NCBI RefSeq assembly: GCF_030272615.1
Contig: NC_081415.1
Location: 422,807,757 to 422,871,756 of the forward strand
Length of the DNA stretch: 64,000 nt
Origin: Cryptomeria japonica
Lineage: Eukaryota > Streptophyta > Pinopsida > Cupressales > Cupressaceae
Direction: 5' to 3'
Shown here: positions 10,375 through 20,581 of the stretch, piece after piece
Layout of the letters: each line of letters starts with the position of its first letter
Numbering within the stretch: position 1 is the first letter of the stretch
Translations under genes and position numbers: made by a program
The notes under the pieces: model-generated
Told to the model about the DNA's origin: nothing
Seen by the model: the letters and a program-made list of their open reading frames with translations, nothing else
Databases searched by the model: none

Positions 10375-10759
10375 ATCTCCCCCTTTGGCATTGATGGAAA
10401 CATATGTATGTGAAAAACAATCAATGCAAAGAAAGAAAATAATCAGCCCCCCCTTAGATCATGCATACAACTCAATAGAGGTTTTTCACATAGCTCTTTC
10501 TTCCCCTTTGACATCAATGATAAAGGCACATATTGCACAAATCTCTGAACAATCTCCCCCTTTGACCAAACTCTCTCTCCCCACAACTGAACATCAAAAC
10601 TAACAAATCATGATTCTCTCCCCCTTTAGAACTAACTCACAAATCTGAACAACTTGAACCATGATATTGACTACTCCCCCTGAGTAGCAACCTCACTCAG
10701 CATTCCGGATCACAAGATATCTCTATGAAATCCACCAGACTGATGCAACTCAATGCATC
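10375..10759 (-). other. Element C 3' non-coding region with several polypurine tracts
   Basis: The tract adjoining the LTR (10375-10391) reads CCAAAGGGGGAGAT on the minus strand. More AAAGGGG(G)AG-type blocks lie near 10500-10508, 10553-10561, 10618-10626 and 10673-10681, so this 310-base stretch holds about five. Multiple polypurine tracts before the 3' LTR are a described feature of Sireviruses. Confidence 0.7.
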
Positions 10760-10848
10760 TCAGTTCTCATCAGGAGGGTCAATTACCCCTAGCTTCTCTA
10801 TGAGATATTCGAAAGTATCTTTAGGCAAAGGATTTGTGAATATATCTG
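10760..10848 (-). pseudogene. pol: Element C pol, last 30 codons of RNase H region
   Basis: Minus-strand reading gives the usual Copia C-terminus (IFTNPLPKDTFEYLIEKLG) and a stop at 10760-10762. It continues the RNase H reading at 18619 onward; the two pieces were separated by the insertion of element D, and ATCTG is duplicated at the break. Confidence 0.8.
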
Positions 10849-12045
10849 TGTAAAGCGGAAAATCGCGATCGAACCCTAGTTGCTCTCCCCTCTTCCAACT
10901 CCAAGGAGAGAGAAGGGAGATTCACTAGGGTTGATGGTTTTCACTTAGGGGAGAGACTTTACATTCAAAAGAGGGGTTGAAACCCACAAGATCCAATCCC
11001 ACACAATGCAAGATTGGATGCTAAATGTGTTTCAAGGGTTAAGAAAGCAAGGCTACCCTCTTTTGTAAAGAATGTTGATAGAAGAATTAAGCTAGGAATG
11101 CATAGAAAGTGACAAAGATTTGCTTATAAACTGAGATAGGGATATAGGATGAAGCTGCGGACCTGGAATTAGCAGTAAAATGTCGATATGGCGCTGTCCT
11201 GCAAATTTGAGCAAAAGTTGTCGGGACGATGGCGCCCGAGCGCCACGGTCCTCCGAAAAATCCTCGAAACGAAGGGGGATCTGTTCGTCTCTGCACAAGG
11301 ATTCCAGATCTTCAATTTCAGCCGCGTACCTGCAACCTACACACAGAAAAGCGAAGACGATTGGGGGGTTAGGGATTAGGGGTTTTCCTTTAGGTCAAAC
11401 CCCGGTTTTGGAATTAACCAAGAAATGAGCAAGTGCTGTAAATGTAAATGTCTGTAATGTAAAACAAGTACTAATACCTTGTTGTAAGGATGTTTGTATC
11501 CTTATGTGCGAAGGTATAGATGTTGCATGTTGTATGTTGTAGCATGTAGTATGTGATCTCCTCTTCAATGGTTGAATCCTTGCCTTGAATGCAACACTTA
11601 GCCTTGAATGGAGACTTGAAATGATCAATTGCTTGAAGGAATGCTTGAATGCTTGAATGCTTGAGTATAGTTTCCATGCCTTTTCCATCATATCCAAATG
11701 AGAGAGAAAATGCTGTTTATATACGTGTCAATTAGGGCTGATAGACTGATTTTCCCGACCTTAGGCCGACCAGGAAAGATAATTTTCCAATTTGCAAACA
11801 TAAAGACCCGAAGTCCAAAGGAGACCGGGCCCAAAATAGGACCCAGGGACCAGGGCGCTGGGCGCTCTGGTCCCACCTCCCGGGACAACAGGGTGCAAGG
11901 AGGTTCAGGCTAGGGTGCTTGAAAAATGCAGTTTTCAGTGTCGTAATCAGGTTTCGGGGTCTCCATTCAGGTTGCGTGTTGCGTCGCCATCGTGAAGACC
12001 GAAATGCAGTCGAAATTGCAAGTGTCGCAATTTTAGGACGCTACA
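10849..12045 (-). repeat. Element D 3' LTR (1197 bp)
   Basis: It is nearly identical to 17391-18618. It contains the hairpin at 11846-11874 (arms GGGACCAG and CTGGTCCC, inner arms GCGC and GCGC) and a related GC-rich motif at 11221-11255. Minus-strand TATATAAA occurs at 11716-11723. Confidence 0.95.
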
Positions 12046-12060
12046 TTTAGCCCCCACTTT
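12046..12060 (-). other. Polypurine tract of element D
   Basis: Minus-strand AAAGTGGGGGCTAAA lies directly before the LTR start TGTAGCGTCC. Element B has AAAGTGGGGGTTAAA at the same place. The tail 12061-12808 holds no ORF; it contains a short GCGATCGCACACGCC stretch near 12361 and nothing else I can name. Confidence 0.8.
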
Positions 12061-12808
12061 AGCGGGAGTATGTATGCTCATACTTCCGGTAAAGTACAAG
12101 GAACAATCATTGAAAGACTTTCACCACGTCAAGGAGGCAAGACACACCAAGCCCCCAGTGGACTAAGGATCTTACGACTTCGATTGACAAAGTAAAAGGG
12201 AAGATCACGAGGGAGAACCATGACTGTCAGTAGTAAGGTTCCCTCACTATGAGTTATGCAAGAGAGATATCGAAAATTTTCAAGGCAAAGCTAAATTTGT
12301 CAAGAAATTTTCAAGTATCTTGAAAAGATATGAACGGGATGTATGCCCCCCTACGTTAAAGCGATCGCACACGCCTCACCGGGGGTGATTGCTTTAAGGT
12401 AGTGATACATATAAGAAATGAGAAAGGAAAGGAGCACGTTATCACAAGGATTTAGCCCCCAAGTGTGAGATAAGCCCAAGGATAATAGACACAAAACACA
12501 AAGCACAAGGTGACTTCGCTTTCCTCGGGGTCAGTATGCTGTATGATAATTCATGTATATATATCATATGTATGTATGCATAATTGTTCTTCATTCCCCA
12601 ATCAAGGAAGGTCACCTAGAAGAAGGGAACACATGTGTCTTTTGAGTCAACATGAGAGAGACCAAAAGAGATCTCAATGCTTTGCATCGTCCTCAAGTAG
12701 ACAACACTAAGGACAACAAATAGAAGAATGAGAATAACATATAGAAGAAGTAACACAAGAGAGGAGGAGAGAATCTGCTATGCTAATGTAACTAGTCTAG
12801 CACGTCAT

Positions 12809-15800
12809 CTACCCCCGATCTTGCTGATCAATGTTTCGGGAAGGCAGGGAACACGCCAGAGGAGGAACATCCAACACAGCAGATGGAGCTATCACAAGAT
12901 CCAAACAAGGGCTATGTTCCGAGCCACATTGTTCTTGTCTAGGAGCTAGGATAAGTGCTTTAGAAAATTCATTAGATAAATGGTTATCAATATCAACAAG
13001 TTCATATTCACTATCAGAAGCAAGAGGAGTAACATTTTCATCATGCATAACATTTTCATCTATATCATCATCAAGATTTATAAAAATAGGATCTTTAACT
13101 CGCACAGGATCAAGACCATCATGCATCTTTTGTTTTGGAGATTTTGGAGAAAATGGAATAATGCTTGTTGAAGGTGTTTTTGGAGATTGCAAAGTTTGAG
13201 AAGCAGCTGCTTGAGCTCTAAGATGACGCTTTTGTCGGTGTTCACGTGCAGAACGATTTCGTCTAGTCTTAGTAGGAAGTGGAGAAGATTGAGGAGGAGG
13301 AATGTGCTCATCCTTATCACTTGGGTGTTTAGGTTGTGGTCTCTTAGGCTGGATAATAGGAGAAGAAGAAGGTCTCTTCTCTCTATAGAAGGAAGGAGGA
13401 GGAACTGTTCCATATAAAGGAGGAATTTTTGGTTTAGGAAGAAGACCAAGTCCATCATGACGAGGAGGTATAGGTCTACTTTTAGAAGGTTTATTAGGCA
13501 TAGACATAATCACATCCATGGGAACGGGTTGGGAATCTTCTTGAGGAAAGACATTAGTTTTATCTTTCAAAGGAAGAACTTCCTTCTCAAGAATGATAGG
13601 AATATCAAGTTTAGGTGTTCTAGGTTCACTTAGAGATAGGATCATATCTGTTTTCCACTTTTGATAAGATTTGAAAAGATGATCACTTCGCGGAGGAAGA
13701 GATTGGAATTGTTTAGGCCAAAAGTAATCAATAGGAATGCTAGAAGTTCTTTCAGCTGGTTTAAAGAGACTATGATTGACAGTAACAACTTCACCATTAT
13801 GGGGAAATTTCAAACACTTATGAATAGGAGAAGCAATAGCTTTCATGGAAGATACCCAAGGATAGCCAAGCTTCACACGAAATTGTTCGGATGAAGGAAT
13901 AATAACAAAGTTCACATCAAGGGATTTGTTATGGACCTCAATAGGTAATGTAATAGAACCAATTGCAGGAGAAGAAAATGAATCAAATAGTTTCACAATC
14001 ACATCTGTTTTGTCATAGATCACTTGATTCAATTGCAAAGTAAAAAGAAATTCTTCAGTAATAACATTAACCATGCACGAAGGATCAATAAGCACTCCAC
14101 GGCAAGGTGTATTCTTGACTTTTGCAACTATGTATAAAGGACCATCAGGTGCCGTAATGGTTTCACTAGAATCAAATGTGATGGAAGGTTCTTTAGGATT
14201 TTCTTGCTGCTCTACAAAGTTAATCACATTCGGAGTCATAGACACAAGACCAACAGATGAGAGAGAGGAATCATTAGCCTCAATCGCATTAGAGGTATGA
14301 GAAGGTAATGGATCAGTAAAAATCTGAAGATTTTGGTTAGGAGGAGCTACAGATGTGTTGCCTTTATCATTCACTCCGGAAACAGAAATAGTATTATTAT
14401 CAATCAAATCTTGAATTTTACCCTTTAAAGAAAAACATTTTTCAGTATCATGCCCAGGCTGACGATGAAATTGACAAAAGGCTTTGTTATCAAAATAAGG
14501 TGAAGTAATCTTTGCAGGATCAATTTGTCTTATAGGAGGAAGAGTAAGCACATTTTGTTCCAATAACTTATTCATAATACTATGCAATGATTCATTCAAA
14601 GGAGTATACTTTCTTTCTTTCTTGAAAAATTTAGAAATAGGAGGCACACCTGATGCTGCATTCACATTGTTGTTGATGATGTTTTCATTGAATTTGATGG
14701 AATCTCTGTTCGGTTTAAACTTCCCAAATGGTTGTTGACTACTATCACCCTTATCACTCGGAGCCATAGGATGTGATTGTTCCATTTGACTCATAGTCAG
14801 TTGATAATTGTGAAGAGTTGCACACAACTGTTGGAAAGAAGTAAACTCAGAAAACAGAAGTTTGTCTCGAATATCTTTTTGTAAATTAGAAATAAAGATT
14901 CTTTGAATATCATTGTCAGGCACTGGAAAAGAAATTTGAGCATACAAATGCTTATATCTACCAATGAAATCAGTCACTTTTTCTTTAACACCTTGTTTAC
15001 AATGCATTAAATCAATCAAAGTAACTTTAGGACTTATATTGTTTTGAAATTGTTGAATAAAAGCATTTGCAAGTTGTTCGAAAGAAGTAATAGAATAAGA
15101 AGGCAACGAGCAATACCATTGTAGGGCTTTGTCTCTTAATGTTCTAGTGAACAGTTTTGCAAGCAACCTTTGGTCATAAGCAAAATCAGTACATATTGTT
15201 TGAAAAGTCTTAACATGTGTTAGAGGATCTCCTTTACCAATATAAAGTTCCAAATGCGGGATTTCAACATGTTTAGGAGGGATAGCTCGAACAATGTCAA
15301 GAGAAAGTGGGCTCGCAACATCAAATGTGGGCACACTAAACTTAGATTGATTCATAGAGGCAATTTGTTGCTGTAAAGAAGAGACAATTTGTGCAAGATT
15401 ATTAATGGTCGCTTCAGTCGAAGAATTCATATTAGATGTGTTAGATTGTGATGGAGGTGTTATGTTATTGAAAGAAGGTAAAGAGTAAGGTGGTGGGACT
15501 CTATGATAATTAGTCATAGGAGATGATTGGACAGGAGGAACACTACAAGGAGGAATGGAATGGTTAAACGAATTGCCCCCTTGCGTCATGTTCATTTGTG
15601 GAGATGTAATAGGAACACTCATTGAAGGGACGAATGAAGAAATCGGATTGAATGAAGGAATAGGGTTAATTGAAGAAGAGGGATTGCCCCCATGACTGGT
15701 GATCACAAAAGGAATGTCTTGTGTAGAAGTAGCCATTATGTTTGATGTAAAGGTAGGTATGCTAGCAATAGAAGTCATCAAATGAATAGAATGATTGACT

Positions 15801-16210
15801 TGAGTAGGAGGTTGTGTATAACCCAAATTTTCAGCACAACTCTTCATAGGCATCACATTCGAATCCACAATGTGTACAATACCATGCAAAATATCGATTC
15901 CATTCTTATCACTTTGAAGCATATGTTTTAGACCCTCAATTAAAGGAAGAGCTTGACTATCGGGATACTCATGAGACATCCATTGGTGAAAATCATCAAA
16001 TTGGTTATCCAATTTCGAAAGTTGTTCTTCAGAAACCTCATGGAGAGCTTCTTCATCATTAGGAGGATTAGAGGAATTACCCATGTCCTCGTTAAAAAGG
16101 CTATTCAAATTAGGTTCCATCTCCTCAGTAGTTAAACCTTGGAAGGACTTAATTCTAAGGCTTCGTCTAACGGGAATAGTGTAAGTAGGGCTTATTGTTG
16201 TAAAACTCAT
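12809..16210 (-). CDS. gag: Element D Gag with degenerate protease-like domain (1133 codons, intact)
   Basis: Unbroken from ATG 16210 to the stop at 12809. Residues 1-300 are polar, rich in S, P and N, with a coiled stretch near 270. Residues about 316-468 are a Ty3/gypsy Retrotrans_gag capsid domain (IPHLELYIGKGDPLTHV, ALQWYCSLP, SFEQLANAFIQQF). A zinc-knuckle-like FCQFHRQPGHDTEKC lies near residue 577. Residues about 690-830 fit a retropepsin fold (VLIDPSCMVNVI, VKLGYPWV), but the catalytic D-T/S-G is D-P-S, so protease activity is doubtful. The C-terminal 300 residues are Pro-rich with a basic run (KTRRNRSAREHRQKRHLRAQ) that could bind nucleic acid. Expected role: particle protein packaging its own RNA, with pol supplied by another element. 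Confidence 0.85.
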   Translation of the reverse strand: MSFTTISPTYTIPVRRSLRIKSFQGLTTEEMEPNLNSLFNEDMGNSSNPPNDEEALHEVSEEQLSKLDNQFDDFHQWMSHEYPDSQALPLIEGLKHMLQSDKNGIDILHGIVHIVDSNVMPMKSCAENLGYTQPPTQVNHSIHLMTSIASIPTFTSNIMATSTQDIPFVITSHGGNPSSSINPIPSFNPISSFVPSMSVPITSPQMNMTQGGNSFNHSIPPCSVPPVQSSPMTNYHRVPPPYSLPSFNNITPPSQSNTSNMNSSTEATINNLAQIVSSLQQQIASMNQSKFSVPTFDVASPLSLDIVRAIPPKHVEIPHLELYIGKGDPLTHVKTFQTICTDFAYDQRLLAKLFTRTLRDKALQWYCSLPSYSITSFEQLANAFIQQFQNNISPKVTLIDLMHCKQGVKEKVTDFIGRYKHLYAQISFPVPDNDIQRIFISNLQKDIRDKLLFSEFTSFQQLCATLHNYQLTMSQMEQSHPMAPSDKGDSSQQPFGKFKPNRDSIKFNENIINNNVNAASGVPPISKFFKKERKYTPLNESLHSIMNKLLEQNVLTLPPIRQIDPAKITSPYFDNKAFCQFHRQPGHDTEKCFSLKGKIQDLIDNNTISVSGVNDKGNTSVAPPNQNLQIFTDPLPSHTSNAIEANDSSLSSVGLVSMTPNVINFVEQQENPKEPSITFDSSETITAPDGPLYIVAKVKNTPCRGVLIDPSCMVNVITEEFLFTLQLNQVIYDKTDVIVKLFDSFSSPAIGSITLPIEVHNKSLDVNFVIIPSSEQFRVKLGYPWVSSMKAIASPIHKCLKFPHNGEVVTVNHSLFKPAERTSSIPIDYFWPKQFQSLPPRSDHLFKSYQKWKTDMILSLSEPRTPKLDIPIILEKEVLPLKDKTNVFPQEDSQPVPMDVIMSMPNKPSKSRPIPPRHDGLGLLPKPKIPPLYGTVPPPSFYREKRPSSSPIIQPKRPQPKHPSDKDEHIPPPQSSPLPTKTRRNRSAREHRQKRHLRAQAAASQTLQSPKTPSTSIIPFSPKSPKQKMHDGLDPVRVKDPIFINLDDDIDENVMHDENVTPLASDSEYELVDIDNHLSNEFSKALILAPRQEQCGSEHSPCLDLVIAPSAVLDVPPLACSLPSRNIDQQDRG

Positions 16211-17368
16211 GCACTAAAGAGAGAGAGAAAGTTTTGAATTTAGAGGTAGCAATTTTCAGTAAAATCAGCCAATCTTCTGGATTTAAGCTATTAAATGCAA
16301 TCACGACAGTCTCTCGAAATTTCGGAAAAAATGTCCGGGACCGTGGCTCTCGGAGTGCAACACGGTCCTTGCAACTTTTTTCGAAATTTGCAGGGATGAA
16401 AGGTATGATGATTTTAAAGCTAATCTGAAAAAATTGAGTGATTTTACGATCTATAGATAGGCCAAATTAAAGTTGCAATCTCGAAATTGAAGCCTACCAA
16501 GATTGTCGAAAAATGCAAAAATTTGAATTTTGAAAAAGAGAGGGAAACTGAAATTTTGAATGTTATGATTTTAGAGGGAATGTCAAAAGCAATGCAAGTT
16601 TTGAAATTTAAAAATTGACTCAATTTCACGCAAAATTCAATTTTGAAAGCGGAAATTAAAGTTGTTGTAATTAAGTACTTAATTTCAAAAGTCACAAATT
16701 GTAAGAATTTGAATAAAGCACTGAAATTTTGAATGAATGCAAACACACTTTTTAGATTTAGGACAGTAAGAACACAATTTTGACACAAAATTTCAATTTC
16801 GATGATTTTTGAATGATTATAAGCGTTAATCCAAGCAATCCCTAGACCAACTTTGACTTTAATTTTGAAGGTGTTAAAATTGATAAAATCAGCCAAAATT
16901 CTGGATTTTAGCAGGAAAATACAGTAAGATCTAACTCCCGAAATTTCGGAAAAAATGTCGGGGACGATGGCGCTTGGAGTGCACATGGTCCTCGCAACTT
17001 TTTTCCAAATTTTCAGGGATGAAAGATATTGTGATTTTATTGCGGAATCCAAAGTTACAGCTGATTTGGAGATGTTTTGATCAGTGAAATTGTCGGACAA
17101 AGGTTGAATCAAGAGGGTTTTAAAAATTAGGGTTTTAACACTTAACCACTTAATTTTCAAAATTAAAGCACAAATTTGAATTGATAATTTGTAATAGAAG
17201 GGCAGATCTGAAGCAAGCATTAACAATTAAATATTTCACAAGTTTAATTACTAAAAAGAAAATTTAGGGTTTTTATGCAACCACCTCTAAAATTTTGCAA
17301 AAGATCAAACATGGAAATGTAATCAAAGAATCAAATTTCAGATCTAATCATGAATAATTAGAAAGGAT
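16211..17368 (-). other. Element D 5' leader with two internal repeat copies
   Basis: A segment of about 170 bases occurs twice (about 16255-16420 and 16885-17045): AAAATCAGCC, CGAAATTTCGGAAAAAATGTC, a GGACC...GGTCC dyad, then GCAACTTTTTTC and CAGGGATGAAAG. The GC-rich dyad is also related to LTR sequence at 11221-11255. The rest is A/T-rich and has no convincing coding capacity; the long minus-strand open frame across 16444-17226 is A/T-biased leader, not protein-like. Confidence 0.6.
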
Positions 17369-17390
17369 GTTCATGTCGGGTTCACCAAAA
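17369..17390 (-). other. Primer binding site, element D
   Basis: Minus-strand TTTTGGTGAACCCGACATGA directly follows the 5' LTR. The first 13 bases equal those of element B. Confidence 0.7.
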
Positions 17391-18618
17391 TGTAAAGCGG
17401 AAAATCGCGATCGAACCCTAGTTGCTCTCCCCTCTTCCAACTCCAAGGAGAGAGAAGGGAGATTCACTAGGGTTGATGGTTTTCACTTAGGGGAGAGACT
17501 TTACATTCAAAAGAGGGGTTGAAACCCACAAGATCCAATCCCACACAATGCAAGATTGGATGCTAAATGTGTTTCAAGGGTTAAGAAAGCAAGGCTACCC
17601 TCTTTTGTAAAGAATGTTGATAGAAGAATTAAGCTAGGAATGCATAGAAAGTGACAAAGATTCGCTTATAAACTGAGATAGGGATATAGGATGAAGCTGC
17701 GGACCTGGAATTAGCAGTAAAATGTCGATACGGCGCTGTCCTGCAAATTTGAGAAAAAGTTGTCGGGACGATGGCGCCCGAGCACCACGGTCCTCCGAAA
17801 AATCCTCGAAACGAAGGGGGATCTGTTCATCTCTGCACAAGGATTCCAGATCTTCAATTTCAGCCGCGTACCTGCAACCTACACACAGAAAAGCGAAGAC
17901 GATTGGGGGGTTAGGGATTAGGGGTTTGCCTTTAGGTCAAACCCCGGTTTTGGAATTAACCAAGAAATGAGCAAGTGCTGTAAATGTAAATGTCTGTAAT
18001 GTAAAACAAGTACTAATACCTTGTTGTAAGGATGTTTGTATCCTTATGTGCGAAGGTATAGATGTTGTATGTTGTATGTTGTAGCATGTAGTATGTGATC
18101 TCCTCTTCAATGGTTGAATCCTTGCCTTGAATGCAACACTTAGCCTTGAATGGAGACTTGAAATGATCAATTGCTTGAAGGAATGCTTGAATGCTTGAAT
18201 GCTTGAGTATAGTTTCCACGCCTTTTCCATCATATCCAAATGAGAGAGAAAATTCCATTTATATACTTGTCAATTAGGGCTGATAGACTGATTTTCCCGA
18301 CCTTAGGCCGACCAGGAAAGATAATTTTCCAATTTGCAAACATAAAGACCCGAAGTCCAAAGGAGACCAGGCCCAAAATAGGACCCAGGGACCAGGGCGC
18401 TGGGCACCCTGGTCCTGAAGGACCAGGGCGCTGGGCGCTTTGGTCCCACCTCCCGGGAAAGCAGGGTGCAAGGAGGTTCAAGCCAGGGTGCTTGAAAAAT
18501 GCAGTTTTCAGTGTCGTAATCAGGTTTCGGGGTCTCCATTCAGGTTGCGTGTTGCGTCGCCATCGTGAAGACCGAAATGCAGTCGAAATTGCAAGTGTCG
18601 CAATTTTAGGACGCTACA
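17391..18618 (-). repeat. Element D 5' LTR (1228 bp)
   Basis: Transcription would start in this copy. It is 31 bases longer than its partner because the GGACCAGGGCGCTGGGC hairpin segment is duplicated in tandem (18389-18415 and 18420-18446). Remaining differences are single substitutions. Confidence 0.95.
18257..18266 (-). promoter_or_regulatory. Candidate TATA box in element D 5' LTR
   Basis: Minus-strand GTATATAAAT, about 355 bases into the LTR, in an otherwise mixed sequence, followed by CT-rich leader sequence. The partner LTR keeps TATATAAA here. Position suits a U3 promoter. Confidence 0.5.
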
Positions 18619-19952
18619 ATCTGCAATTTGTCCTTTTGTAGATACATACTCCAATCCAACTTCCTTCTCATTCACCTTTTCTCTCAAGAAATGAAACTTG
18701 ATTGATATATGCCCAGTCTTTGAATGCAGCACTAGATTCTTAGAAATGTTCATAGCACTTGAATTATCACAGTATATAGTAGTAGGCTCATGAAAAACAA
18801 CTCTAATATCCTTCAACATCTGCTTCATCCATACCACCTAAGTACAATTGCTAGCAACAACAATGTATTCAACTTCTGCAGTAGATAAAGAAATTGCATT
18901 ATGCTTCTTACTCATCCAAGAAACCAATCTCTTTCCCAAGAAAAATGCACCACCACTAGTACTTTTTTTGTCATCCACATCAGCTGCCCAATCAACATCA
19001 GTAAAAGCACTCAAAGTAAAATCACCATCTTTAGGATATGACAAACAAAAATCAACTCTCTCTTTCAAATATTTGAAAATTCTTTTCACAGCTACAACAT
19101 GAGATTCCTTAGGATCAACTTGAAAACTAGAAACAAGACAAACAACATTCATAATATTTGGTCTAGTCTGAGTCAAATATAGCAATCGACCAATCATAGA
19201 TCTGTATCTAGTCTAATTTTCTTTCAAAGAATCATCATCCTTTGTCAACTTACTCCCGATCACCATAGGAGTACCAACTGGCTTTGGATCATCTAAACCA
19301 AACTTCTTCAACATTTCCTTCACATACTTAGACTAATATATAAAATCGCTTTAATCCAACTGAGTAATTTCCAATCCCAAAAATAAATTCATCTCACCAA
19401 TCATAGACATTTCAAACTCATTCTGCATGTCATCAATAAACTTCTTGCACAAACCATCATCTCCAGAAAAAATAATGTCATCAACAAAAATTTCAACAAT
19501 CAAGATGTTATCATGATCAATTTTGAAATATAGATTACTATCAACATTACCTTTATTGAATCCAAGCTTTGACAAATACTTATCCAATCTGGCATACCAA
19601 GCTCTTCGGGCTTACTTCAATCCATATAGTAATTTCTTCAATCTGCAAACCATATCTTCCTGATCTGTCAACTTGAAATCCATCTGGTTGGTCTATATAA
19701 AATTCCTCTTCCAATTGTCCATTAAGAAAGGCTGACTTGACATCCATTTGATAAAATTTTAAATATTTGTAAGAAGCATAAGCAAGAAATAGTCTAACAA
19801 CTTCAATTCTAGCCACCAGAGAAAAAGTCTCCTCAAAGTCAATTCCTTCCATCTGAGAATATCCCTTACAAACAAGTCTAGCTTTATTCCTAACAACTTC
19901 ACCTTTTTTATCCAATTTATTGTGGAACACCCATTTAGTTCCAATTATATTT
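18619..19952 (-). pseudogene. pol: Element C pol: reverse transcriptase and RNase H remnant (Copia)
   Basis: Minus-strand Copia pol without its upstream parts. It starts inside RT ([20 protein letters not shown]), continues with [11 protein letters not shown], the catalytic FVDDIIFSGDD near 19480, and RNase H (FTDVDWAADVDDKKSTSGG, STAEVEYIV, EYVSTKGQIAD). Readable blocks are 19580-19930, 19351-19587, 18838-19197 and 18619-18837, separated by stops and small shifts. It stops at 18619 where element D was inserted; the last codons are at 10760-10848. Gag, protease and integrase are missing because RT joins LTR sequence at about 19950. Confidence 0.85.
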
Positions 19953-20581
19953 TATTCAACTCAAACACAATATTAGATTTGATAATTGACAAAAAAGCAC
20001 AAATCAACAACACATCAATAGGTGAATAGGTTTTCTCACAAATTTTATTCAACTCAAACACAATATTAGATCTGATAATTGATAAAAAAGCACAAATCAA
20101 CACCACATCAATAACACACATAACACCAAGATTTTTGATGTGGAAAACCTAGTTAAGGGAAAAACCACGGTGGGATTGAGACCCACAATATAAATATACC
20201 CTATTAGAAGTATATAAATATTACAATGGGGAATGTACATGCATTCAGGTACAATGCCTAGAGCTAACTGCTCAAAAGATGAAGACTCACTGTCTTACAA
20301 AAACATTCGAAAGATCATGAACTGATAAAATAGCATCTCCTCATGCTTGGTTATAGTTCCAATTAAGCACAAAATCTGATCTGCCTTGCCACACTTTTTC
20401 ACACTTCCGAAAGATAAAACATTTGTTCACACACTTATCTAATCACACACCTTCAGATACACTCACAGATACATATCTCATATGATTATTACATATATTT
20501 ATACAAATCATCAACCTATCTTTCAAGGTCAGCTCAACACTCATCACAAATTATAAAGCTATAACCATACATGCTACAACA
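19953..20581 (-). repeat. Element C 5' LTR, inner part
   Basis: It matches the 3' LTR region about 9070-9665. A stretch of about 75 bases (19953-20027) is a second copy of 20041-20115 (ATTTTATTCAACTCAAACAC), so the deletion junction with pol carries a short tandem duplication. The G-run and terminal bases of the LTR are lost. Element E interrupts it at 20581. Confidence 0.85.

Larger units (their letters stand above)
10849..18618 (-). mobile_element. Element D: young non-autonomous LTR retrotransposon with a Gag-type ORF only
   Basis: Two LTRs (10849-12045 and 17391-18618) begin TGTAAAGCGG and end ACGCTACA as read on plus, flanked by ATCTG (10844-10848 and 18619-18623). On the minus strand: primer site, 1.2 kb leader, intact 1133-codon Gag/protease-like ORF, 750-base tail, purine tract AAAGTGGGGGCTAAA. 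No RT, RNase H or integrase is seen in the 5.3 kb interior. By eye the LTRs differ at about 18 positions plus one 31-base tandem duplication (about 1.5 percent). The Gag and primer site point to Ty3/gypsy. Confidence 0.92.

Noticed and set aside
11087-11428. Short open frames in the LTRs of element D (also 17634-17970, 18230-18641)
   Set aside because: They lie in untranslated LTR sequence, exist in several frames at once, and have no recognisable product.
16444-17226. 260-codon minus-strand open frame in the leader of element D
   Set aside because: I/L/K/F/S composition reflects A/T-rich leader repeats; the repeat copies run through it without frame conservation.
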